A stretch of DNA of 38,468 nt, taken from positions 1 through 38,468 of IMG/VR virus record IMGVR_UViG_3300046171_000211; one strand, given 5' to 3'. The first letter of the stretch is position 1. Every line of letters begins with the position of its first letter. Both the position numbers and the translations under genes were made by a program. This DNA comes from a virus. The notes beneath the pieces were generated by a model. The model made no database searches and was not told the origin of the DNA. It saw only the letters and a program-made list of their open reading frames with translations. Shown here piece after piece: positions 23,854 through 32,677 of this stretch.

Positions 23854-25054
23854 TTGTAGCACCCAAAGTATATAATGATTCACCTGCTAAAACAAGTGTT
23901 CTCATTTTAATAAGATAATAATTTTGACCTTTTGGTTGTAGAGAATCTGACCTATATCTAAATTCAATGAGAAGATCTCGCAATGGATCTCCACCCTTTT
24001 TATATATGCATATCGTAGGATTATCAGTTTCATCCCCTATCCTTGCACCTTTAACATTTCTAGAATAAGTTTTTATAGTCGCTGCCAAATCCATTGAATT
24101 TATAGCATTAGTAAAATCGTCACCAAATGTTTGTTTTACAAATCTACCGTTATCTAAAAACTCAACTAACTCAACACCACTTTCATTTAAAGTTGCCTTC
24201 TTTTTAATAAAACTTGCAAGAGTGCTCTTAAAGTTTACATCATTAATTTTATTATCTAACTCTCTTTTTATTCTACCAGTAAATACTTTTCTAGCAGCTT
24301 CTTTCAATGCCCTTACTTCATTAGATTGAGTTACCTCTTTTCTGGAATTAAATCTTTTTCCAAGTATTTCGGGATATACCCCAAAAACTGCTTTATCAAA
24401 CTCCTCTTTATCTTTGGTATAATCTGTAATACCCAATTCTTCAAATATATCAGCAAATTTTTCAAATTCTAATCCAACTGTTTGTGCAAATTGACCAGTA
24501 TTAAATTTCAATGATATTTGAGAACTTGTTCTACTCATCTTCACTCCTGCAGTTGTTATATCAACTCTAACATCAACCTTTGTTTCTGTCTGACCCTTGG
24601 TTCCTATTCCTTCAATCTCTATTAAATCTTTCTTGAGATTAAACTGTGCATTAAAAACCTTTCTTTTAATCTCAGTATCTGCATTAACAAAATTTGTTGC
24701 TGAATTAAAAATATTTTCAAAATTTGAAAATCTTGAACCAATAGGTTGTGCCGACATATACCTCTCACTATTTGCAGGTATTTTTACTGCCACAGAAATA
24801 TTATCAGTAACTTTTGATATTCTTTTATTAACTATATCTCTATCACTAACATTAAATTGCGATCTAAATGAATTAGAAATTATAGTCCTTAATGTTCCTT
24901 TTACATCTCCAGAAGTTATTCTGGGTAAATCTCCAATAGATATTATTTGCTCTCTGGAAAGTTTTGCTACTGACAATCTTTTTTTAAATTTTGCTGCTAT
25001 AGCCGCAGCTAAAATTAACTCAGCTATATCTCCATTATTGAATTCTGTTGCCAC
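23846..25054 (-). CDS. Hypothetical protein (402 aa), GTG start
   Basis: Starts at GTG 25054 (VATEFNNGDIAELILAAAIAA). It has an Ala-rich N-terminal helix, then mixed alpha/beta with many Lys, Asp and Asn, and no recognisable catalytic motif. A late box (25073-25080) lies about 19 bases upstream, suggesting a structural or packaging role. The end overlaps the next start by 8 bases. Confidence 0.55.
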   Translation of the reverse strand: MATEFNNGDIAELILAAAIAAKFKKRLSVAKLSREQIISIGDLPRITSGDVKGTLRTIISNSFRSQFNVSDRDIVNKRISKVTDNISVAVKIPANSERYMSAQPIGSRFSNFENIFNSATNFVNADTEIKRKVFNAQFNLKKDLIEIEGIGTKGQTETKVDVRVDITTAGVKMSRTSSQISLKFNTGQFAQTVGLEFEKFADIFEELGITDYTKDKEEFDKAVFGVYPEILGKRFNSRKEVTQSNEVRALKEAARKVFTGRIKRELDNKINDVNFKSTLASFIKKKATLNESGVELVEFLDNGRFVKQTFGDDFTNAINSMDLAATIKTYSRNVKGARIGDETDNPTICIYKKGGDPLRDLLIEFRYRSDSLQPKGQNYYLIKMRTLVLAGESLYTLGATNE

Positions 25055-25193
25055 TTACTTTTTCTTTTTTATTATTTATTTCTAGATACGCTAACTTAAT
25101 TTCTTTATGTTTTAAAATAATTTTCTTTGCCTCTGTCATTTCTTCATGATAAAAGACAATTGGTTGTTCGTGTAATCCTGCGTCGCCACTCAT
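25035..25193 (-). CDS. Small hypothetical protein (52 aa)
   Basis: Starts MSGDAGLHEQPIVFYHEEMT and has a basic helical C-terminal half. It overlaps the stop of the preceding gene (ATGA) and the GTG start of the next, in a different frame. The overlap at both ends supports a real gene, but its small size keeps confidence modest. Confidence 0.4.
   Translation of the reverse strand: MSGDAGLHEQPIVFYHEEMTEAKKIILKHKEIKLAYLEINNKKEKVSGNRIQ
25073..25080 (-). promoter_or_regulatory. Possible late promoter (AATAAATA)
   Basis: AATAAATA on the minus strand, 18 bases before the GTG at 25054 and inside the coding end of the 52-residue gene. Confidence 0.35.
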
Positions 25194-25369
25194 TCTTCTT
25201 CTCCCAAACTTAACGGTTTACCAAAAGTTTTATATGTTAGTTGCTCTTTTAGGAAGTCAACTTGTAACTTTAAACTTTTGTTTTCTTTCTCAAGAACATC
25301 TATGTGTTCCTCATATACATGAATCATACTTTGTAGTTCATTATTTTTTAATTCTAAGTCCCAGTCCAT
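25190..25369 (-). CDS. Small coiled-coil protein (59 aa)
   Basis: Starts MDWDLELKNNELQSMIHVYE and has a regular heptad pattern through KENKSLKLQVDFLKEQL, so it is probably a dimer. It lies just downstream of mazG and its stop overlaps the next ATG. Function unknown; no enzymatic motif. Confidence 0.5.
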   Translation of the reverse strand: MDWDLELKNNELQSMIHVYEEHIDVLEKENKSLKLQVDFLKEQLTYKTFGKPLSLGEEE

Positions 25370-25407
25370 ACGGGTTATAGTATATTATAAATTTAATGTT
25401 TTCTTTA

Positions 25408-25818
25408 TTATCTGTCGTCTGCTGAACGGTTCTCTGATTCATACACATTAAACTCTCCACCAGGATATCTTTTCTTTAACTTTTCTACGTTTCCTGCAAC
25501 CACATCTTCAAGTGAAACATCAAGTGCTGCACAAGCTTGCATCACATACCACATAACGTCACCCAACTCAATAATAAGATGTTCTCGATTGTCGTCGTTC
25601 CAAGGCTTACCTTGGAAAACCATCTTCTTGACGATTTCCATAAACTCACCACCTTCAGCACTAATCCCAACAGCAGCAGTAAGGAGCCGCTCAATATTGG
25701 CACCCTTTCCGTCAAGGGAACTAATACTCTCAATAAAGCATTGATAATCCTTACTGGAATCGGATGTGACACCATCCACGAATAGAGCATACTTATCAAA
25801 GTCAATTTTTTTAGTCAT
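25408..25818 (-). CDS. mazG: MazG-like nucleotide pyrophosphohydrolase
   Basis: 136 residues with the all-alpha NTP pyrophosphatase pattern: EGGEFMEIVKK (Glu near 55, 58, 61) and IIELGDVMWYV (Glu near 84, Asp near 87), the Mg-binding carboxylates. It would hydrolyse (d)NTPs, or possibly ppGpp-like alarmones as proposed for cyanophage MazG. The start abuts the gp41 stop (shared base 25818), so it is in the helicase operon. MazG is a common cyanophage auxiliary gene. Confidence 0.85.
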   Translation of the reverse strand: MTKKIDFDKYALFVDGVTSDSSKDYQCFIESISSLDGKGANIERLLTAAVGISAEGGEFMEIVKKMVFQGKPWNDDNREHLIIELGDVMWYVMQACAALDVSLEDVVAGNVEKLKKRYPGGEFNVYESENRSADDR

Positions 25819-27197
25819 TAAAATTTAAATTCTGCGAAAGATTTCTTGAAGGTTTTCTTCTCTTCATCATTATACTCTTGTTCTGTTTTATTGTCAAGAA
25901 TATCATCCTGTGCTTTCTGTTCACAGTCATATAATCTCATCTTCGCACGATCAACTCCAACAACAAATCTTTTGTAGATAGTTGGGTCATTATATCTGTT
26001 CTTTAATTGTTTAACCATTATTTGCCCAAGACCCTCAAGCTCCTCTGTACTAATAAGAGCAAACATAAGATCAGCAGTGGCGGGAAGACCGAACGACTCG
26101 CTTGTGTCAGTAAGATCAACATCACTACTACCGAAACCAGAACGAGTCGTCTGAGTAGCGGAGACGATAGGTACATTAGCCTCAACTGCAAGACCACGGA
26201 GTTCTTCAGCAATGGCTTTAATATACGAGTAAGAATTGACATTGTTGTTTGTGCGATAACGAGATGATGCACATATATTCAGATAATCTATGAATATTAT
26301 ATCAGGAGTAAATGACTTCTTCAGTGCGAGTTCATTTAACAATGATTTAAAATGACCTGAATGTGCAGATGCAGTAGGATACTCTTTAATTATAAGAGTT
26401 CCTTGAGTTTTTTTACTAATATTATTTACCTTATTTTCAAACATAGGTTTGGGTAAATCAGTAATGTCTTGTATATTAACATTCAATAAGTTTGCATCTA
26501 TCCTTTCTGCAATCTTTTCTTCTGCCATTTCAAGAGTAATGTATAGAACATTTTTACCTTCTAGAAGAACAGAACTAGCGTGATGGCACATAAACAAAGA
26601 CTTACCTACACCAGTACCTGCAAGTGCAATATTAAGTGTTTTGTTTGGGAGACCTCCCTTTGTAATTTTATTAAAGAGTTCTAGGTCGAATTGAACCCTG
26701 CTTTCTTTCCTATGATATGATTCGTATCTTGCTTCATAGTCTTCTAAGTAATCGTGCCCTACATGATTATCGAAAGAAACAGCCAAAGCATCAGAGAGAA
26801 TGCTAGGAATAGCATCCCTTCCTTTTTTGTCATCTTGTCCATCTGCTAATGCAATCGACTCCATAAGTGCCAAATATATAGCACGATCTCGGCACCATTT
26901 CTCAGTTGAATCAGTTAACCATTGACTATCTATTGGTGCATCATCAAGTGTTTTTGTAGTGTCTCTTGCTTCTTTTATTTCTGTTTCTGTTAGGTCAGTA
27001 CGATTCTCAATTTCAATGTTAAGTGCTTCAACTGTGATTGCAGCATCATACTTGACAATGAATTGTGTTGCCTCTTCAAATATTATCTTTTCGGTTTTAT
27101 TCTCAAAATATTCTGGTTCGATGAATGGAATTACTTTACGAGAGTATTCTTCGTCAAAAATCAGATTACGAAGAATAGTAGTTTCAATTCGTTCCAT
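25818..27197 (-). CDS. 41: Replicative DNA helicase (T4 gp41-like)
   Basis: About 459 residues from ATG 27197. A TTG 21 bases upstream is less likely. Walker A is ALAGTGVGKSLF near residue 195, followed by VLYITLEM (Walker-B-proximal helicase motif), IIFIDYLNI (Walker B), and the C-terminal RecA-like core with VSATQTTRSGF. This 5'-to-3' hexameric helicase works with gp61 primase at the fork. It overlaps the uvsX stop by 14 bases. Confidence 0.9.
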   Translation of the reverse strand: MERIETTILRNLIFDEEYSRKVIPFIEPEYFENKTEKIIFEEATQFIVKYDAAITVEALNIEIENRTDLTETEIKEARDTTKTLDDAPIDSQWLTDSTEKWCRDRAIYLALMESIALADGQDDKKGRDAIPSILSDALAVSFDNHVGHDYLEDYEARYESYHRKESRVQFDLELFNKITKGGLPNKTLNIALAGTGVGKSLFMCHHASSVLLEGKNVLYITLEMAEEKIAERIDANLLNVNIQDITDLPKPMFENKVNNISKKTQGTLIIKEYPTASAHSGHFKSLLNELALKKSFTPDIIFIDYLNICASSRYRTNNNVNSYSYIKAIAEELRGLAVEANVPIVSATQTTRSGFGSSDVDLTDTSESFGLPATADLMFALISTEELEGLGQIMVKQLKNRYNDPTIYKRFVVGVDRAKMRLYDCEQKAQDDILDNKTEQEYNDEEKKTFKKSFAEFKF

Positions 27198-28191
27198 ATG
27201 AGTATTCTTCTTTTGCAATATTATCTAACTTTTCCATTATATCATCTGTAAAATATTTGTCTGGATTCTTATATATTTCTTTAGCATATACTTTCTTACC
27301 ATCCATCTCATATCTACCCGCAACATTTTTCCAGAGACCACCCTTCTCTCCTAAGTCTAAAAGACCATAGTATTTGTCGAGTCCTCTTTCATCATAGTAA
27401 AGACGAACTTCAACTTCTTTGTTCTCTTTACTTAAACGTGACTTATGAGTCTTTGCCTTGATAATGTTTCCAATGACATCTTTTCCGTCTTTTTCTTTTT
27501 TCTTGGTAAGATAGATAATTGTAGATGCAGCATACTTGAGACCGCTGCCTCCTCCCATTTCTTTAGTTGGGACGTAAGATCCGATAACGTCATAGGTGTG
27601 ATTAGTAACAATAAGTGGAATGTTTGCTTGACCAAGTTTAAGTGTAAGCATTCTGAATGCTCCTTTGACAAGTTGAGATTTGGTCATATCTCGAACCATC
27701 TTATCATTTAATGTGTCGGTAATTTCTTTCTCAGTTGAAAGCATACCTAGAGAGTCTAACACAAACATACAAGGTTTGCGATTCTCTTCTTCTGTCTTAA
27801 GGTATATATCTACTGCCTTTAGTGCCTTACCACGAAACTGTTCAATCGTTACGACATTGACAACAACAAGTCTGTTTTGATCAATTCCACGAGATGCAAG
27901 TAATCCCTTGGTGATTGCAGCTTCAGTATCAAAATAGAGGCAATACCCATCAGGGTTAGTGTCCAAAAAGTTTTTGACGACAGCAAGGGAAAAATAAGTT
28001 TTACCAGTACTAGTTTCACCAGCAATGGCAGTGATCTTATTACTAGATACCCCACCATAAATGGAACCGCTAACCACTGCATTAAAGATGTGTGATCCTG
28101 TGTCGATGAATCTTTCTGTTTCATCTATGTCTGCTGCAATTTTGGTGAAATCATCTCCGATCTCCTTAACTATTTCTTTCAAAAAATCCAT
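27184..28191 (-). CDS. uvsX: Recombination protein UvsX (RecA-like)
   Basis: About 335 residues from ATG 28191, chosen because it directly follows the zinc-ribbon gene and gives the usual family N-terminus (MDFLKEIVKEIG). Walker A is GETSTGKT at 58-65 and Walker B is FVLDSLGML. EMGGGSGLKYAAS fits the DNA-binding loop L2 region. It carries out strand exchange in recombination-dependent replication and repair. It belongs to the gp41-mazG operon. Confidence 0.92.
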   Translation of the reverse strand: MDFLKEIVKEIGDDFTKIAADIDETERFIDTGSHIFNAVVSGSIYGGVSSNKITAIAGETSTGKTYFSLAVVKNFLDTNPDGYCLYFDTEAAITKGLLASRGIDQNRLVVVNVVTIEQFRGKALKAVDIYLKTEEENRKPCMFVLDSLGMLSTEKEITDTLNDKMVRDMTKSQLVKGAFRMLTLKLGQANIPLIVTNHTYDVIGSYVPTKEMGGGSGLKYAASTIIYLTKKKEKDGKDVIGNIIKAKTHKSRLSKENKEVEVRLYYDERGLDKYYGLLDLGEKGGLWKNVAGRYEMDGKKVYAKEIYKNPDKYFTDDIMEKLDNIAKEEYSYGTN

Positions 28192-28192
28192 A

Positions 28193-28351
28193 CTAACTTT
28201 CTTTGCGATGATGTACTTCAACATATGATTGACACTTAGGACAAGAAAAATTACTTACAAAATCATATGCATGATCTTGACCATAAAACTCTTCTTCTAA
28301 ATCGTGGTCTCCACCCCAGATGAGTTCGGTGCCACAGTGCCAACAATTCAT
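28193..28351 (-). CDS. Small zinc-ribbon protein (52 aa)
   Basis: Starts MNCWHCGTELIW and has two CxxC pairs (CWHC and CPKC) about 35 residues apart, with an acidic linker. It is likely a zinc-binding DNA- or protein-contact module. It is one base upstream of uvsX and downstream of a good promoter, so it is the first gene of that operon. No specific family named. Confidence 0.65.
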   Translation of the reverse strand: MNCWHCGTELIWGGDHDLEEEFYGQDHAYDFVSNFSCPKCQSYVEVHHRKES

Positions 28352-28360
28352 TTTATTTTT

Positions 28361-28389
28361 ATTATACTATTTTTTCACTTAAACGTCAA
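28361..28389 (-). promoter_or_regulatory. Promoter of the zinc-ribbon/uvsX operon
   Basis: On the minus strand: TTGACG (28389-28384), a 17-bp spacer, then TATAAT (28366-28361), 9 bases before the ATG at 28351. It would serve the chain 28351-uvsX-gp41-mazG and beyond. Confidence 0.65.
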
Positions 28390-28391
28390 GG

Positions 28392-28562
28392 TTATATTGA
28401 TATTCCTTTTTCTTCACGCAGTATTTTTTTATAAGGTCCGTCAGGGTTATTATCTCTGACATCTTTTACTTCTTTCAATAGATGATATAATCTTGCATCT
28501 CCTCCAAGAGAAAGAGCATTTACGATTGTTTCTAAATCGTTATCATTAATAGGTAATTCCAT
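28392..28562 (-). CDS. Small hypothetical protein (56 aa)
   Basis: Starts MELPINDNDLETIVNALSLG and is acidic then basic (KEVKDVRDNNPDGPYKKIL). The ATG shares a base with the gp43 stop (TAATG), so it is translationally coupled to the polymerase. Its stop lies just before the uvsX-operon promoter. Function unknown. Confidence 0.5.
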   Translation of the reverse strand: MELPINDNDLETIVNALSLGGDARLYHLLKEVKDVRDNNPDGPYKKILREEKGISI

Positions 28563-31063
28563 TAGGAAAAAAATAGTTCTAAGTTTACAGTTTTTTCAAC
28601 ATTCCACCCAATTGCATCTAAGATTGTTCTGAGTGGTTCAACAAAACTTTTGTCAAATTGTAAGTCGTAATCGACATACTTTTCAAGGTCAAGTTCTCTA
28701 GGAAAATCTTGAATGAATGATATCACATTCTCTTGAATAATATTAGGTTTTTTCAAATAGAGAAATTTGACCTTCTCTCCATTTCCAATGAGCGAATACT
28801 TATTGTCAATCTTTTTAGCTTTAACATAATGATTAAACAATAATGCACCCCGTATATGTATAGGAGTTCCCTTCGCATAGATTGTAGAATGTGCTTTATA
28901 TTTCTGAACATTTGATGCAGTGCGAGGAAAAGCAATCTCTTCTGGTGGTAGTTTTTTGAATTGTTTTCGAGACTCATCAATGAAATCAATGACTTCTTCT
29001 TCAGTTCCATTCATCATTAACTTGAGTGCACTTTTAATTAATGCACGACAAGGTGCAGGAGTTGAAGACTTCACTGCCTCAATACCCATCATCTTAAGAT
29101 TGGGTTTTTCATATCGAACACCTTCACTATCCCATACATTTAAAATATATCTCTTCTTCGCTGTCCATATACCACGGTCTGCAATATTCTCACGCTTCAT
29201 TACCATCTTATTATCATAAGCATTTACGTAGTTCGCCAACGTTTCATAAGAACCCTCAATATACTTCTCAAATTCCACTTCACAGATCTTATTAATGAAC
29301 GACACAATGCTCGGATTAGTCGCTTCTCTCCCTTTGTATACAGTTTCGACCAAAGGACCAAGATTAAGGTAGATGGAATCAGTATCGCTGGCAATAACAT
29401 AGTCTTCACCCTCCGTTTTGAGTATTTTGTTTAAGTATGCATTCATTTTGTTTTCTATCCAACGAATAGAAACCTGCCCTGATAAGGTAATTGCTTCCGC
29501 ATTTGCTAATTTATAATAGCGGAAGTATTGATTACCAATCGCACCATAGGCAGAGTTAAGAGAAATCTTCTTTGCCATCTGAATATTATTGCAACGAGCA
29601 ATCTCTTTAGTCAATTCAACTGTAGGAGTTTTTTCATATTGCTTCTTTGCAGTAATCATTCTCTTCTTAAAGATAACTCTTTCGTTATACATCTTCTCCA
29701 TCAGCTCTGGTAAGAACCCACGAACATCTTTACGATACATTGCACCATTTGCACAAACAGCATTATTTTTATACATCTCAAAAGTCAAATCTTCATTGAG
29801 GATTTTATCAACTGTAACCGAAGGATGTCTTGTATCCAATAATGTTTCTGGAGAAATATTATATTGCATTATTAAATGTGGATATAGACTATTCAAGTCA
29901 AAAGAAACAACCCAATCATATTTGCCAGGTATTGGTTCTTTTACATATGCACCTGCATACTTATCATTTTTATGTGTCCTATTCTTTGGAGGTATAACAA
30001 TATTTCTTCTCTTCAAATAATTGTAGATAATCGTATCCCACATACGAACCTGATAGAATACATCTTCATAATTGACCTTTGCATCATATGCCATAGTCAA
30101 GGCAAGTTCAATCAACTTCATCTTGTCCTCAAGACGGTCAACCAGTTCAACGTCAATGATGTTGTATTCTACAAACTTCTGCCAACCTTGAGTATAGAAG
30201 TCTTTGAATGTATCAAACTCTGAGTGGTCAAGTTTCTTTTGCCCAAGTTCTACACTTGCAATATAATCCAAACGATATGACTCTTGTGCCTTGTAAGTAA
30301 ACTTCTTATATAAGTCAAGATAATCTAACTGCGATACACCACCAATATCATAAGATATTTGTTTACGTCCCATTATCGTAGTTTCTTCTTCAGTTACAAG
30401 ACCCCAAGGTGACATTCTCTTCTTAAGTTTCTCACCAAGTATACGATCAATACGACGACAAAGATATGGAATATCATAAAACTTACTGTTCCAACCAGTT
30501 ATAACTTCTGGTGTATTATCTTCAATCATCCACCAGTTGATGAAATCTGTTAGAAGTTCATATTCTGTAGTGAATGATTTATAAGTAACATTCTCTTGCT
30601 TATTATTAAATGCACCAAGACCCCAAGTGCGTATTTGTTTTGTTGTATAATCTTGTAATGATATAAGTAATATTTCTTCTGCAGCAGATTCTACATCAGG
30701 GAATCCATATTCAGACTTTACCTCAATATCAATTGTGGTTAATTTAATTCTTTCGATATCAAACTTTAATTCTTGCTCTGGATACTTGTCTGAAATATAT
30801 TGATAGATAAATCTTTCATTACCATAAATGTTAAAGTTTTCAACCTCATTATAATTTTTTATAAAGTCCCGACATTCACGAACTGTTCCAGGTTCAATTG
30901 GTTCAACGGGCAAACCATCAAGTGTTTTATATTTTGTCTTTCTTTTTGAATCTACAAATAATGTTGGATAGAACTTTTCACGAGTAGCAAAGTGTTTACC
31001 ATCTTCATATCCACGAACCAAGAAATTATCTCCGACCATTTGGACGTTGGTATAAAATCTCAT
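28562..31063 (-). CDS. 43: DNA polymerase (family B, T4 gp43-like)
   Basis: 833 residues. The exonuclease motifs are TIDIEV (Exo I, Asp112/Glu114), NSKFYDIPYL (Exo II, 192-201) and YNIIDVELV (Exo III, near 300-308). The polymerase motifs are SFDLNSLYPHL (A, 387-397), KISLNSAYGAIGN (B) and ASDTDSIYL (C, catalytic Asp pair). It replicates the phage genome with proofreading, clamped by gp45 and loaded by gp44/62. The start overlaps the end of the preceding gene by one base. No frameshift in the whole 2.5 kb. Confidence 0.97.
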   Translation of the reverse strand: MRFYTNVQMVGDNFLVRGYEDGKHFATREKFYPTLFVDSKRKTKYKTLDGLPVEPIEPGTVRECRDFIKNYNEVENFNIYGNERFIYQYISDKYPEQELKFDIERIKLTTIDIEVKSEYGFPDVESAAEEILLISLQDYTTKQIRTWGLGAFNNKQENVTYKSFTTEYELLTDFINWWMIEDNTPEVITGWNSKFYDIPYLCRRIDRILGEKLKKRMSPWGLVTEEETTIMGRKQISYDIGGVSQLDYLDLYKKFTYKAQESYRLDYIASVELGQKKLDHSEFDTFKDFYTQGWQKFVEYNIIDVELVDRLEDKMKLIELALTMAYDAKVNYEDVFYQVRMWDTIIYNYLKRRNIVIPPKNRTHKNDKYAGAYVKEPIPGKYDWVVSFDLNSLYPHLIMQYNISPETLLDTRHPSVTVDKILNEDLTFEMYKNNAVCANGAMYRKDVRGFLPELMEKMYNERVIFKKRMITAKKQYEKTPTVELTKEIARCNNIQMAKKISLNSAYGAIGNQYFRYYKLANAEAITLSGQVSIRWIENKMNAYLNKILKTEGEDYVIASDTDSIYLNLGPLVETVYKGREATNPSIVSFINKICEVEFEKYIEGSYETLANYVNAYDNKMVMKRENIADRGIWTAKKRYILNVWDSEGVRYEKPNLKMMGIEAVKSSTPAPCRALIKSALKLMMNGTEEEVIDFIDESRKQFKKLPPEEIAFPRTASNVQKYKAHSTIYAKGTPIHIRGALLFNHYVKAKKIDNKYSLIGNGEKVKFLYLKKPNIIQENVISFIQDFPRELDLEKYVDYDLQFDKSFVEPLRTILDAIGWNVEKTVNLELFFS

Positions 31064-31314
31064 TACGTAGTTAGTTCAGTATATTTGTCCTTAATTGTAC
31101 CATTTGGGTCTGCAATCGTCAATATATCTTCAGCACGAATCATAAACTCTGTTTGATTTGTAATATCTGCTTTCCAAGGAACCATATCATCAATACCATT
31201 ATATACATATGGTTTGATTAGTTTACAATTAGGATCACCTAACTGAGCATCTATCTCTACAATCTCTGCAATCAAAGTGCAGTGAGCATTTAACATTATA
31301 CATTTAATCATCAT
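31063..31314 (-). CDS. Small hypothetical protein upstream of gp43
   Basis: 83 residues from ATG 31314 (MMIKCIMLNAHC), preceded by the GA-rich end of the upstream gene, which can act as ribosome-binding site. A longer frame to 31341 lies inside that gene. The body is a small beta-rich fold (TLIAEIVEID, ILTIADPNG). It resembles its upstream neighbour in ending on a strand-rich Sm-like region; that is inference only. Confidence 0.5.
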   Translation of the reverse strand: MMIKCIMLNAHCTLIAEIVEIDAQLGDPNCKLIKPYVYNGIDDMVPWKADITNQTEFMIRAEDILTIADPNGTIKDKYTELTT

Positions 31315-31651
31315 CTTCTTCCTCTTCTTCCTCCATTTCAAAAGTCTTCAATTTATCTAGGTATAATTGAGTTACTGACTCAAGTGGTTCAACAACAGTT
31401 AATACACTGTCTACAGGAATTATCATTTGACTATCTTTAGATAATATTATCCACGGTAGTAAAGTAACATTAATACCAAAATCACCATCTTTCTTTTCTT
31501 CTTCAGTCATAAATTGTTTTTCATTAATCTCAACTGTATGAGGATTTTCAAGTAAATATGCTTGTGGTTCATCCTTTCCCTCTGCAGATAATTCTTTCAT
31601 ATCTGATATGAGTTGCTCTCCAGTTTTAAGTAAAGTAAGTTTGATTGACAT
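31304..31651 (-). CDS. Small beta-rich hypothetical protein (115 aa)
   Basis: Starts MSIKLTLLKTGEQLISDMKE. It has beta strands (INVTLLPWIIL, QMIIPVDSVLTVVEP) and a very acidic tail (EEEEEEDDD). The fold hints at an Sm-like or OB-like barrel. It lies two genes upstream of gp43 and downstream of a promoter and a structured leader (31652-31737). Conserved-looking in cyanophage polymerase clusters, but no function assigned. Confidence 0.55.
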   Translation of the reverse strand: MSIKLTLLKTGEQLISDMKELSAEGKDEPQAYLLENPHTVEINEKQFMTEEEKKDGDFGINVTLLPWIILSKDSQMIIPVDSVLTVVEPLESVTQLYLDKLKTFEMEEEEEEDDD

Positions 31652-31737
31652 TTTTCTATCTAATTAACTGGTAGATTCCTATAGCCGCTTATGCTGAACC
31701 TACCAAAGGGCATAACCGCAGCCAGTATTTCTCTGAC
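31652..31737 (-). promoter_or_regulatory. Structured mRNA leader with an H-type pseudoknot arrangement
   Basis: About 86 bases between the predicted transcription start (31737) and the gene at 31651. Two pairings interleave. Minus-strand GGTTATGC (31717-31710) pairs in part with GCATAAGC (31694-31687), giving 6 bp. GGTAGGTT (31704-31697) pairs with AATCTACC (31677-31670), giving 8 bp with one G-U. The order is A, B, A', B', so the result is a pseudoknot or two mutually exclusive hairpins. It resembles riboswitch or regulatory-protein binding layouts, but no known class is recognised. Confidence 0.45.
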
Positions 31738-31743
31738 AAATAT

Positions 31744-31772
31744 ATTATAGCACAACTTTTCCAATTGTCCAA
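31744..31772 (-). promoter_or_regulatory. Sigma70-type promoter, extended -10
   Basis: On the minus strand: TTGGAC (31772-31767), a 17-bp spacer, then TGC-TATAAT (-10 at 31749-31744). It lies at the purM stop and serves the structured leader and the gp43 cluster. Confidence 0.7.
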
Positions 31773-32677
31773 CTTTTGTATCCAAAAGCATCTATTGTAT
31801 CATGAGTATCAATTTCACTTTGCTCTGGTATTACCACACAATATCCAATACCAAGATTAAAAACTTTTTTCATTTCCTCTTCTGGTATCTCACCTGCTGA
31901 CATTATCTTTTGAAATATTTTAGGTAACGGCCAAGAATTATAATCAATATCTGCCTTTAATCCATCAGGTAAACATCGTGGTAGATTCTCTGGAATACCA
32001 CCCCCAGTGATATGTGCCATACCTAATATAGGAACTTCATTTATAAGTTCCATTATAAGTGGAGCATAGATATGAGTTGGTGTTAAAAGTTTTTTCGTTG
32101 CTTTTAATTTTTTCTGTCTTATTAAATGATTAACTAAACTGTAACCATTACTATGAATACCACTACTTTCAATTCCGATTATAAGGTCTCCTTCTTGAAT
32201 AATTGAACCATCAATTATTTCAGATGACTCAACGATTCCTGTGCTAAATCCTGCAAGGTCAATATCAAAAGTCATTGGATGTTCGGCAGTTTCACCACCA
32301 ATAAGTTCAACACCTGCTAACTCACATCCTTTAATGATACCTGTCATAATATCATCTACCTTGGTATTAATCGTATTAAGAGAAATATAATCTAAAAAAT
32401 ATAAAGGTTTTGCACCACAAGTGATTATATCATTAACACACATTGCAACTAAATCTATACCTATAGTTTTATAGTTGTCTAGTCTACTACAAATACAAAT
32501 TTTTGTTCCAACTCCATCAGTACCAGAAACTAAAATAGGTTCCTCATATCCACGAGGAACCTTGAACATACCACCGAATCCACCGATGGTAGGTACTTTT
32601 TGTTTTAGTCTTTCAACGAAAGCATTACCTGCTTCAATATCAACACCTGATGATTTATAGGTAGTTTTTTCTTGCAT
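31745..32677 (-). CDS. purM: Phosphoribosylformylglycinamidine cyclo-ligase (AIR synthetase)
   Basis: 310 residues, shorter than the roughly 345 of bacterial PurM. It makes AIR from FGAM with ATP in purine synthesis. The motifs are VSGTDGVGTKI (51-60), GIDLVAMCVNDI, GGETAEHP, GIESSGIHSNGYSL and HITGGGIPENLPR. PurM is an established cyanophage auxiliary gene. It starts inside the end of hsp20. The gcvP gene upstream would also feed the one-carbon pool used by purine synthesis. Confidence 0.95.
   Translation of the reverse strand: MQEKTTYKSSGVDIEAGNAFVERLKQKVPTIGGFGGMFKVPRGYEEPILVSGTDGVGTKICICSRLDNYKTIGIDLVAMCVNDIITCGAKPLYFLDYISLNTINTKVDDIMTGIIKGCELAGVELIGGETAEHPMTFDIDLAGFSTGIVESSEIIDGSIIQEGDLIIGIESSGIHSNGYSLVNHLIRQKKLKATKKLLTPTHIYAPLIMELINEVPILGMAHITGGGIPENLPRCLPDGLKADIDYNSWPLPKIFQKIMSAGEIPEEEMKKVFNLGIGYCVVIPEQSEIDTHDTIDAFGYKSWTIGKVVL

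Noticed and set aside
25370-25407. Promoter before the 59-residue coiled-coil gene
   Set aside because: TATAAT- and TATACT-like words occur, but no matching -35 box could be found at 16-18 bases.
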